From Synergistaceae bacterium (GTDB lineage: Bacteria; Synergistota; Synergistia; Synergistales; Synergistaceae): a DNA stretch of 6,148 bases. The stretch lies in contig JAQVPO010000080.1 of NCBI GenBank assembly GCA_028702015.1, forward strand, positions 1 to 6,148. The letters are read 5' to 3'. Positions within the stretch are counted from its first letter, which is position 1, and every line of letters begins with the position of its first letter. The position numbers and the translations under genes were made by a program. Below are positions 1 through 5,198 of this stretch, in pieces. The notes under the pieces are model-generated. The model was not told the origin of the DNA. It saw only the letters and a program-made list of their open reading frames with translations, and ran no database searches.

Positions 1-482
1 TTTACAACAGTTGAACGAACTCTGTTTTCGGTTACTTTTACCGAAAGGGGTTTTGCTTTGAGGATTATGTCCACGAGACCTGCTTCTTCTAGCATTTCCT
101 TAAGGATCATCTGTCCTGCCCATGGTTCAAATGCGATAGTGTCGCTTCCCCAATAGCATATATTAATGTTTGTCTTCCTGGCAGAATAATATTCCCGGAC
201 TCTGTTTATGAATTCAAGATATATCCCGGTGCGGGTTTTCGTCTTATCATCCATTGTTGAGACAGCTGCGCCTGTCATCTGTCCGCCTATCCAGTCAGAT
301 TCCTCGATAAGGGCCACGGACATACCCATCCTGGCTGCCTGTATAGCTGCTGCACAGCCCCCTGATCCGGCTCCTATTACTGCAACATCATAGATCCTTT
401 CCTCAAAGGCGTGTGCTTTTTCCGGCATAACGTAAAAGATAGATGAAACAAAAAGTATAATGAAAATCATTTTCCTTCGCAA
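1..482 (-). CDS. Exported FAD-dependent oxidoreductase, N-terminal part (3' end beyond the window)
   Basis: Only the first 160 codons are present. I place the start at the TTG at 480-482: a GGAGGG lies 7 nt upstream of it, whereas the first in-frame ATG (468-470) is 19 nt from that site. This start gives an N-terminus of MRRKM followed by a hydrophobic core (about residues 6-19) and a cleavage site after A-H-A (residue 25), a typical export signal. The mature part opens with a Rossmann dinucleotide fold: a GAGSGG glycine motif at residues 37-42, an acidic pair E60-E61 at the end of the second strand that would bind the ribose of FAD, then W-I-G-G-Q (64-68) and an STMDD segment (75-79). These are typical of the GG-doublet flavoproteins grouped as FAD-dependent oxidoreductases (Pfam FAD_oxidored-like). 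The substrate cannot be told because the C-terminal domain is missing. The gene follows a terminator and has its own candidate promoter, so it is probably transcribed separately from the bactofilin operon. Confidence 0.85.
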   Translation of the reverse strand, partial: MRRKMIFIILFVSSIFYVMPEKAHAFEERIYDVAVIGAGSGGCAAAIQAARMGMSVALIEESDWIGGQMTGAAVSTMDDKTKTRTGIYLEFINRVREYYSARKTNINICYWGSDTIAFEPWAGQMILKEMLEEAGLVDIILKAKPLSVKVTENRVRSTVV

Positions 483-489
483 AGATTGA

Positions 490-495
490 CCCTCC
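490..495 (-). promoter_or_regulatory. Ribosome binding site deciding the TTG start of the FAD oxidoreductase
   Basis: On the minus strand this reads GGAGGG. It sits 7 nt before TTG (480-482), an ideal distance, and 19 nt before the first ATG. This is the reason for choosing the TTG start, which also adds the positively charged MRRK needed for an export signal. Confidence 0.65.
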
Positions 496-505
496 AAAAT
501 CGTTT

Positions 506-533
506 ATATTACTATTTAACACAGATGTTTCAA
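506..533 (-). promoter_or_regulatory. Candidate sigma-70 promoter for the FAD oxidoreductase
   Basis: On the minus strand a TTGAAA (528-533) is followed after 16 bp by TAATAT (506-511). Transcription would start about 10-15 nt before the ribosome binding site, giving a short leader. The surroundings are very AT-rich, so a chance match is possible. The nearby terminator of the upstream operon makes some promoter here likely. Confidence 0.35.
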
Positions 534-610
534 CTTGCATCTTTACTTAAATAGATTCTGTTGACAGAAGTAGATTATAATATTATTTAGGTAAAAAATA
601 TCAAAATAAT

Positions 611-656
611 ATAATTAAAAAATGCGGGCATTCCTGATTTTTCAGTTAATGCCCGC
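611..656 (-). terminator. Intrinsic terminator of the deacetylase-bactofilin operon
   Basis: A 9-bp stem (GCGGGCATT at 624-632 with AATGCCCGC at 648-656) encloses a further 4-bp CTGA/TCAG stem. On the minus strand it is followed by ATTTTTTAATTAT (611-623), a T-rich tract. There is no T tract on the plus side, so it acts on minus-strand transcripts, 33 nt after the bactofilin stop codon. Confidence 0.85.
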
Positions 657-689
657 TGTCGAAATAAAAGGTTGAAGATGATATTTATA

Positions 690-1376
690 TTATCCCTGTT
701 TTCCTGAATTAAAATATTTTGAAAAAAGTTCATCAGCATTTTCGGTACATTTTATTTGGATCTCCCCGCAAACGATAGCCCCTTTTTCAATGGAGATGCT
801 GTCAGAAACGACATTCCCCAAGATTAAAGAATTTTTTTTGCAAACTACATCAGCCTTTGAGACTACATTCCCCTTGATCTTACCATCTATAGAGGTGTCG
901 CCTGATTCTATGTCGCCGATAACTTCAGAACCCGCATTGATCACTAGCGAGGCTTCAGTGCATATGTTACCAAGAATTGAACATTCGTTGAGTTCTGCCC
1001 TTTTAGCTGAGATGCTTCCTTTGACTTTTCCTTTTACACGGACGTCGCCTTTTGCAACGATGTCCCCATCTACATCGCCGCCGACTACGAGGTTTCCGTC
1101 TGAAATGATTTTTCCAAGGATCTTGGTGCCTGCCGATATGACTGAATTTACTTCGCTGTTTAATGATGATATTCTGTCCTCATATCTGATGCTTGGTTCC
1201 TTTGAAAAATATTTGTGTCTGTTACCATTTGGGGCAGCAGAAACCTCTTCTGTCACATCAGCTGCCCCCAGAGGTTTAGTCTGATCATCAAGTATCTCCC
1301 CAACATCGATATTTTCATTCGGAGAGAGCTGGAAGACCTGTTTTAAAGAAGTTTTAAAATTGTCCACATATCCCAT
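690..1376 (-). CDS. Bactofilin (polymer-forming cytoskeletal protein)
   Basis: The 228-residue protein has a core (about residues 78-209) built of eight short repeats, each carrying a glycine in a hydrophobic-x-G-x-hydrophobic setting (ILGKI, VDGDI, VKGSI, ILGNI, VIGDI, IKGNV, ILGNV, VCGEI). The glycines are at 88, 104, 120, 136, 154, 169, 187 and 204, a period of 15-18 residues. That is the right-handed beta-helix signature of bactofilins (Pfam PF04519), which polymerise without nucleotide and position cell-wall enzymes. The N-terminal tail of about 77 residues is polar and acidic; its first 17 residues (F7, L11, V14, F15) could form a short membrane-touching helix, as proposed for other bactofilins, but this is inference. 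The start is firm: AAGGAGGAG (1385-1393) lies 8 nt upstream of ATG. The first 23 bp overlap the end of the deacetylase gene, suggesting translational coupling and a shared envelope role. A terminator follows. Confidence 0.92.
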   Translation of the reverse strand: MGYVDNFKTSLKQVFQLSPNENIDVGEILDDQTKPLGAADVTEEVSAAPNGNRHKYFSKEPSIRYEDRISSLNSEVNSVISAGTKILGKIISDGNLVVGGDVDGDIVAKGDVRVKGKVKGSISAKRAELNECSILGNICTEASLVINAGSEVIGDIESGDTSIDGKIKGNVVSKADVVCKKNSLILGNVVSDSISIEKGAIVCGEIQIKCTENADELFSKYFNSGKQG

Positions 1377-2316
1377 CTTTTATACTCCTCCTTCTTTTAA
1401 AATAATTATAATGAAACGTTACAGGAGCGATATCATTTGTGAGTCTATCAAAGGCGAATTTCTTGTTCTTGAGATAAACAATTACTCTCTCCAGGGCTTT
1501 TAGTGTCTCTTCCGAGGTGTCGTGCATCAGTACGATATTCCTTCCGTTCTTATGTACTCCGTTAATTATATTGTTAAGTATAGATGTCTCAGTTGCATTT
1601 TTCGCACAATCCGCGGCTGAGACATCCCAATCAAAGAAAATATATCCACGCCGGAGCATTTCAGCCGACAGTTCCCTGTATATTTTTCTGTTGTGGGCAT
1701 TTACTGTTCCTCCTGGAAATCTGAATATAGTCGCTTTTACTCCAGTCGTTTCATAGATCAGACTATGAATTTTATTAAAGTCATCAAGAAAAGAATCCAC
1801 GGAGGCATATATGCTACTATATATATGAGTGTATGTATGGGGGGCAAGGGTATGCCCATCATCAACTATTCGCTTCAATAACTCTAGGCTTTTGGGGTCT
1901 TTCCTGCCTACAACAAAGAAAGTTGCTTTTAATTTATGCTTTGCAAGAATGTTTAGAATTTTTTCAGTGAACATAGAGGGTCCGTCATCAAATGTTAAAT
2001 AGACTGTTTTTTTCTTTTTAACGAAGGCTGTCTGGTGACTGCAGTACAGATCGGGATATCTATCCTGATAATTCAGGTTTGAGGCAATCTTTCCACTTTT
2101 GGGAGGGAGAGAGGACTTATGCGGGAAATTAGCGACCAGGGTTTTGAGCGTAAGATCTCTTATTTGAGAATGAAGCTCTCTGTTCTGGCGGTACAGGGCT
2201 CCAATACAAAAATAGGGGGCTGCGACAATGAGAAAAAGACACAAATATATGAGGTGTCTGAAGAAACAGACACTGCCTAAATAAGCTTCTCTTCCTGCCT
2301 TAGGTTTTTTCCTCAT
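1354..2316 (-). CDS. Membrane-anchored NodB-type polysaccharide deacetylase
   Basis: This 320-residue protein has one transmembrane helix near the N-terminus (about residues 18-42) after a basic MRKKPKAGR stretch, so the enzyme domain should face outside the cytoplasm. A short polar stretch (43-60) could be helical. The catalytic domain (about 103-290) carries the full NodB set: TFDDGP (108-113, with catalytic base D110 and metal ligand D111), H160 and H164 in HTYTH as the other metal ligands, RFPGG (199-203), DWD (229-231) and LMHDT (263-267, with H265). All key residues are intact, so an active metal-dependent N- or O-deacetylase is expected. The likely substrate is peptidoglycan or another N-acetylated envelope glycan, but the sequence does not decide which. 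The start ATG has AGGGTGG 4-5 nt upstream. It is the first gene of a two-gene operon and overlaps the bactofilin start by 23 bp. Confidence 0.92.
   Translation of the reverse strand: MRKKPKAGREAYLGSVCFFRHLIYLCLFLIVAAPYFCIGALYRQNRELHSQIRDLTLKTLVANFPHKSSLPPKSGKIASNLNYQDRYPDLYCSHQTAFVKKKKTVYLTFDDGPSMFTEKILNILAKHKLKATFFVVGRKDPKSLELLKRIVDDGHTLAPHTYTHIYSSIYASVDSFLDDFNKIHSLIYETTGVKATIFRFPGGTVNAHNRKIYRELSAEMLRRGYIFFDWDVSAADCAKNATETSILNNIINGVHKNGRNIVLMHDTSEETLKALERVIVYLKNKKFAFDRLTNDIAPVTFHYNYFKRRRSIKDGICGQF
1385..1393 (-). promoter_or_regulatory. Strong ribosome binding site of the bactofilin gene inside the deacetylase 3' end
   Basis: On the minus strand it reads AAGGAGGAG, 8 nt before the bactofilin ATG. 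It lies inside the last codons of the deacetylase gene, so ribosomes finishing that gene pass over it. This fits coupled translation with a high yield of the structural protein. Confidence 0.8.
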
Positions 2317-2476
2317 AAATCCACCCTAATGCGATCATTGAATTTAGCATATATAATTTTTTAGATAATACTGTGTCCTCCAAAAATACAATAGATCATA
2401 GATGCTGAAACAATTTACTGAGCCCGTTAAAATTGACTCATCAAAAACCATTATAGTATACCCTCTAATAAAAAGT
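2317..2476. other. Intergenic region upstream of the deacetylase operon
   Basis: This is an AT-rich stretch between the BMP-gene terminator and the deacetylase start. The best promoter-like element on the minus strand is a TATAAT at 2450-2455. A GGAGG on the minus strand (2377-2381) has no start codon at a usable distance. I see no convincing coding frame, RNA gene or repeat here. Confidence 0.5.
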
Positions 2477-2479
2477 GAA
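2450..2479 (-). promoter_or_regulatory. Candidate promoter of the deacetylase-bactofilin operon
   Basis: On the minus strand a perfect TATAAT (2450-2455) is preceded at 18 bp by TTCACT (2474-2479), which matches four of six consensus positions. The -35 box would overlap the end of the upstream terminator. It implies a leader of about 130 nt. It is only a candidate. Confidence 0.3.
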
Positions 2480-2506
2480 GAAGAGCATCATACGATGCTC
2501 TTCTTC
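2468..2506 (-). terminator. Intrinsic terminator of the BMP-family gene
   Basis: A perfect 13-bp stem (GAAGAAGAGCATC at 2477-2489 with its complement at 2494-2506) has a 4-nt loop and is followed on the minus strand by ACTTTTTATTAG. It begins 22 nt after the BMP stop codon and shows that the BMP gene ends its own transcript. Confidence 0.9.
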
Positions 2507-2528
2507 TATAATACCATTATTTTAATTT

Positions 2529-3611
2529 TTATTTGGGGATAGTTCCTTCTACTCCCTCGACAAACCAGCTCATACCAAGCATCTCACCATCATTAAGCTT
2601 TTTACCCTGCTGGACAACCACTTTACCGTCCTGTCCCTTGATAGGTCCGTAGAAAACATCCCATTTGCCGTCAATGATCTTTTTCTTTTCAGAGGCTACG
2701 ATCTTTTTTGTGTCCTCTTTGACTGCTTTGCCGTAGCTAGAAATGTCGACCATTCCGTCCTTCATGCTCCACCAGATCTGTTCGGACTTCCAGGTGCCCT
2801 TCTCAATCTTCTTGACTGCGTAGTCATAGTATTTGCCCCAGTTCCACACAGGAGTTACAAGGTGGCGCGTAGGAGCATACTTGTCCATCGGGTTGTTGTA
2901 TCCTATGACCCACATGCCGAGCTCTTCTGCTGCCTGCGGCGCTCCGCCGGTGTCAGCGTGCATTGCAATTGTGTCGCACTTGGCATCGTAAAGGGCTTTT
3001 GTTGCTTCTTTTTCCTTTGCGGGATCATGCCAGGAGAAGAGCCAGACGACCTTTACCTTTGCTTTCGGGTTGACTTTACGTACGCCCAGCGTGAAAGCAT
3101 TGATACCACGTATTACTTCTGGGATCGGATACGCTGCGACGTACCCTATAAGATTGGACTTTGTAGCCTTTCCAGCTACCAGTCCTGACAAATAACGGGG
3201 CTGGTACATACGGCCGAAGTATGTGCTGACGTTCGGGGCAACTTTGTAGCCTGAGCAGTGCATGAAATAAACATTTGGATATTTCTTCGCTACATTGATA
3301 ACATGATCCATATAACCGAATGAGTTGGCGAATATGACTTTGGATCCGTTACGGACTGCAGTCTCCATTACTCTTTCTGCATCGGGGCCTTCCGGGACTG
3401 ATTCAACTACTGCACTCTTGATGCCGGGGTTAAGTTTTTCCATCATCTTGCGTCCCTGATCGTGCATGAAATTGTATCCGCCGTCACCGACTGGTCCAAC
3501 ATATATAAATGTCGGCTTCTGGTCGCTTATCTTAATGGGACCCAAAGCTGCAAAGGCTGTAGCAGCGAAGCAAAGAACAAGTAAAAATGCAATAATACCG
3601 CGTTTTTTCAT
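2529..3611 (-). CDS. BMP-family ABC transporter substrate-binding protein, probably purine or nucleobase type
   Basis: This 360-residue periplasmic binding protein belongs to the Bmp/PnrA family (Pfam PF02608). The start is the ATG at 3609-3611, with GGGGAGG 9-10 nt upstream; the longer GTG start at 3641 has no such site and would place the ribosome binding site inside the gene. The signal peptide is MKKRG, a hydrophobic core, then A-F-A at 19-21 with cleavage before A22; there is no lipobox cysteine at the cleavage site. Family marks are YVGPVGDGGYNFMHDQGR (37-54), VPEGPDAER (72-80), ANSFGYMD (95-102), FGRMYQPRYLSGLVAG (132-147), IPEVIRGINAFTLG (163-176), SWHDPAKEKEA (193-203) and WFVEGV (349-354). 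From memory, this pattern is closest to the BMP subgroup with an adenine-bound structure, so purine uptake is the best guess. No ATPase or permease gene lies next to it, and it stands between a promoter region and its own terminator. Confidence 0.92.
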   Translation of the reverse strand: MKKRGIIAFLLVLCFAATAFAALGPIKISDQKPTFIYVGPVGDGGYNFMHDQGRKMMEKLNPGIKSAVVESVPEGPDAERVMETAVRNGSKVIFANSFGYMDHVINVAKKYPNVYFMHCSGYKVAPNVSTYFGRMYQPRYLSGLVAGKATKSNLIGYVAAYPIPEVIRGINAFTLGVRKVNPKAKVKVVWLFSWHDPAKEKEATKALYDAKCDTIAMHADTGGAPQAAEELGMWVIGYNNPMDKYAPTRHLVTPVWNWGKYYDYAVKKIEKGTWKSEQIWWSMKDGMVDISSYGKAVKEDTKKIVASEKKKIIDGKWDVFYGPIKGQDGKVVVQQGKKLNDGEMLGMSWFVEGVEGTIPK

Positions 3612-3620
3612 TTTAAAAGA

Positions 3621-3628
3621 TCCTCCCC
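3621..3628 (-). promoter_or_regulatory. Ribosome binding site deciding the BMP gene start
   Basis: On the minus strand it reads GGGGAGGA, 9-10 nt before ATG 3609-3611. It falls inside codons of the longer GTG-initiated frame, which argues for the shorter protein beginning MKKRG. Confidence 0.75.
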
Positions 3629-3641
3629 TTAATTTGATCAC

Positions 3642-3671
3642 CGTACACCGGAGACCTGATTTACGTACACC
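3642..3671. repeat. Direct repeat CGTACACC x2 in the BMP gene leader
   Basis: Identical 8-mers CGTACACC stand at 3642-3649 and 3664-3671, 22 bp apart start to start (two helical turns). They lie between the candidate BMP promoter and its ribosome binding site. The arrangement would suit a regulator binding on one face of DNA, but two copies of 8 bp could also be chance. Confidence 0.4.
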
Positions 3672-3690
3672 TCAACTGCAGTGTAAGAAT

Positions 3691-3720
3691 ATCATATCAA
3701 GATTTTTTTTTCCATTGAAA
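3691..3720 (-). promoter_or_regulatory. Candidate promoter of the BMP-family gene
   Basis: On the minus strand TTTCAA (3715-3720) is followed after 18 bp by an extended -10, TGATATGAT (TATGAT at 3691-3696). Transcription would begin near 3684, leaving a leader of about 70 nt that contains the two CGTACACC copies. Confidence 0.4.
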
Positions 3721-3808
3721 TCCTTACATAAATAATTGTTCCTGAAGGTATGTTTGAATAGCGATTCCTTTTCAAAGGATAAAGATTATTGACAGGAGAA
3801 ACTACGTT

Positions 3809-3836
3809 TTGTTTTTATCCCCACATGGCATATAAT
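3809..3836 (+). promoter_or_regulatory. Candidate promoter of the aminotransferase transcript
   Basis: A perfect TATAAT (3831-3836) is preceded after 16 bp by a weak -35, TTGTTT (3809-3814). The expected start of transcription is 3843-3844, on the A of an ATG, so the first ORF of the transcript would be leaderless. A perfect TTGACA upstream (3789-3794) is too far away (36 bp) to pair with this -10. Confidence 0.5.
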
Positions 3837-3843
3837 TTCATCT

Positions 3844-3930
3844 ATGTCTTGCCAAAATGATTGCAGCAAAGACTGCAAAAGTCTTTTGAATGCCGTAAAA
3901 GAAAACATTTGCATGCTGAGAGGAAAGTGA
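3844..3930 (+). CDS. Possible leaderless 28-residue cysteine-rich upstream ORF
   Basis: This is an ATG-started frame of 28 codons plus TGA, beginning MSCQNDCSKDC. Cysteines are residues 3, 7, 11 and 23, all coded TGC; 4 of 28 is well above the roughly 3% in the aminotransferase. It has no Shine-Dalgarno sequence, but its ATG lies 7 nt after the TATAAT, where RNA should begin, so leaderless translation is possible. The stop TGA (3928-3930) overlaps the aminotransferase ATG as TGATG, a common coupling layout, and its last codons hold the aminotransferase ribosome binding site. It could be a regulatory leader peptide, a small metal- or thiol-binding peptide (CX3CX3C), or a chance frame. I do not recognise the peptide from any family, and its existence rests on layout alone. 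Confidence 0.35.
   Translation: MSCQNDCSKDCKSLLNAVKENICMLRGK
3918..3924 (+). promoter_or_regulatory. Ribosome binding site deciding the aminotransferase start
   Basis: GAGAGGA lies 5 nt before ATG 3930-3932. The same frame is open back to a TTG at 3861, but that start has no ribosome binding site and adds 23 basic residues not expected in the family. Confidence 0.65.
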
Positions 3931-5126
3931 TGTCCCTGATGTTATCACAAAAAATGGTAGTGCTTGGAAAAAAACGTTCAGAAATTCGTGAAATATTCGA
4001 ATATGGCAAAAAAAGAAGCAGAGAGATAGGGGCAGATAAAGTTTTTGACTTCAGTATAGGAAATCCAAATGTACCTGCCCCGGAATTTGTGAAAGAGACG
4101 ATTATTGACCTTCTCACCAATGAGGACCCGACAAAGATCCATGGCTATACTTCCGCACAGGGGGACTTAAACGTAAGAAGGGCCCTGGCTGATCACATGA
4201 ACAGCAAATACGGAACCGATGTTACTGCGGATAATTTTTACCTTACGGCGGGAGCTGCCGCTTCTCTTTCCATATGCTGCAGCGCACTGGCATGTCCCGG
4301 AGATGAATTTCTCACGTTTGCTCCTTATTTCCCCGAATACAAAGTTTTTGTTGAATCTGCAGGAGCAGTATTGTCAGTAATACCTGCCAATACAGTAAAC
4401 TTCCAGGTTGATATTGAAAAATTTGAAAAAGCCATAAACAAAAACACTAAGGCGGTCATAATCAATTCACCCAATAACCCCTCCGGTGCAGTTTATTCTG
4501 CTGATACTATTAAAAAGATCTGTTCCATAATGGATAAGAAAACGAAGGAATTCGGACACGTGATCTATCTGATCTCAGACGAACCGTACAGGGAACTGGT
4601 CTACGGTGAGGTAGAGGTCCCATTTCTCCTGAATCATTACAAAAACACTTTCGTTTGCTATTCTTACAGCAAATCGCTCTCCCTGCCGGGGGATAGGATC
4701 GGCTATGTTCTGGTTTCAAATGAAATGGAAGACGGCGAAGATGTTTACGCAGCTGTCTGCGGAGCTGGCAGAGCACTTGGATATGTATGTGCGCCAAGCC
4801 TCTTTCAGCACCTGATAGCAAGGTGTCTGGGACGTACCTCAGATATCTCTGTTTACAGCAGAAACAGAGATATACTTTACCTTGCCCTGAAGGAAATGGG
4901 ATACGAATGTGCAAAGCCGGACGGAGCTTTCTATCTTTTTCTTAAAGCTCTTGAACCTGATGCCGAAGCTTTCTGCGAAAAAGCTAAGAAGCATGAGCTC
5001 CTCCTTGTTCCCGGTGATGGTTTTGGATGTCCGGGATATGTGCGTATTTCCTACTGCGTGAAAACGGAGCAGATAGAGGCCTCTTTGCCTGCATTTGAAA
5101 AGCTTGCAGAGGATTATAAAAAATAA
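3930..5126 (+). CDS. PLP-dependent class I/II aminotransferase
   Basis: The protein has 398 residues, the usual length of fold-type I aminotransferases, and should be a cytoplasmic dimer. It has the expected residues in order: FSIGNPNVP (41-49) at the substrate-binding N-terminal arm, Y73 in HGYTSAQG, TAGAAASLS (106-114) around the cofactor phosphate, SPNNPSG (180-186) with N183, SDEPY (216-220) with D217 that pairs with the pyridine nitrogen, SYSKSLSLPGDRIGY (245-259) with the Schiff-base lysine K248 and R256, and VRISY (371-375) with R372 for the substrate carboxylate. Chemistry is therefore amino-group transfer from an amino acid to a 2-oxo acid; aspartate, alanine or aromatic substrates cannot be told apart from sequence, and a C-S lyase of the same fold is a less likely alternative. 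It is the only large gene of its transcript, may be coupled to the small cysteine-rich ORF before it, and ends at a strong terminator. Confidence 0.92.
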   Translation: MSLMLSQKMVVLGKKRSEIREIFEYGKKRSREIGADKVFDFSIGNPNVPAPEFVKETIIDLLTNEDPTKIHGYTSAQGDLNVRRALADHMNSKYGTDVTADNFYLTAGAAASLSICCSALACPGDEFLTFAPYFPEYKVFVESAGAVLSVIPANTVNFQVDIEKFEKAINKNTKAVIINSPNNPSGAVYSADTIKKICSIMDKKTKEFGHVIYLISDEPYRELVYGEVEVPFLLNHYKNTFVCYSYSKSLSLPGDRIGYVLVSNEMEDGEDVYAAVCGAGRALGYVCAPSLFQHLIARCLGRTSDISVYSRNRDILYLALKEMGYECAKPDGAFYLFLKALEPDAEAFCEKAKKHELLLVPGDGFGCPGYVRISYCVKTEQIEASLPAFEKLAEDYKK

Positions 5127-5141
5127 GATCGTATGTGAGAC

Positions 5142-5183
5142 ACAAAATCAGAGGGGCCCGCTGTAGGGCCCCTCTGATTTTGT
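5142..5183. terminator. Bidirectional terminator between the convergent aminotransferase and rnfB
   Basis: A perfect 18-bp stem (5142-5159 with 5166-5183) has a 6-nt loop GCTGTA. The top is GC-rich (GAGGGGCCC) and both outer arms end in AAAA/TTTT, so either strand gives a GC-rich hairpin running into U residues. It lies 15 nt after each gene's stop codon, as expected for a shared terminator. Confidence 0.9.
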
Positions 5184-5198
5184 AATTCAGTCTTATTC

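Larger units (their letters stand above)
3612..3929. other. Divergent control region between the BMP gene and the aminotransferase
   Basis: These 318 bp lie between two divergently transcribed genes. They hold the BMP leader with a twice-repeated CGTACACC, a candidate BMP promoter, an inverted repeat TCCTTT-TC-AAAGGA (3766-3779), a TTGACA at 3789-3794 with no good -10 partner (best TTTTAT after 18 bp), a perfect TATAAT at 3831-3836, and a possible 28-codon ORF running into the aminotransferase. Nothing here resembles a riboswitch class I know or a tRNA. Confidence 0.6.

Noticed and set aside
561..589. Plus-strand TTGACA with TATTTA at 17 bp
   Set aside because: It points into the antisense side of the bactofilin gene with no plus-strand gene downstream; the -10 is poor and the region is AT-rich.
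790..1284. Plus-strand open frame of 164 codons
   Set aside because: It lies fully opposite the bactofilin gene; its repeats mirror the beta-helix repeats on the other strand and it has no ribosome binding site.
2371..2385. Ribosome binding site GGAGG on the minus strand upstream of the deacetylase
   Set aside because: No ATG, GTG or TTG at a usable distance opens a frame of any length.
3821..3840. Sigma-54 promoter (TGGCA followed by TTCAT)
   Set aside because: The second element lacks the required GC pair; the overlapping TATAAT explains the site better.
3857..3889. Ten-codon leader peptide (ATG 3857 to TGA 3887)
   Set aside because: It has no ribosome binding site and its codons are unremarkable; the overlapping 28-codon frame has better positional support.
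3861..3929. N-terminal extension of the aminotransferase from TTG 3861
   Set aside because: It has no ribosome binding site; the ATG at 3930 has one, and family length fits 398 residues.
4510..4914. Minus-strand open frame of 134 codons
   Set aside because: It is opposite the well-supported aminotransferase and has a composition typical of antisense frames (rich in Arg, Pro and His).
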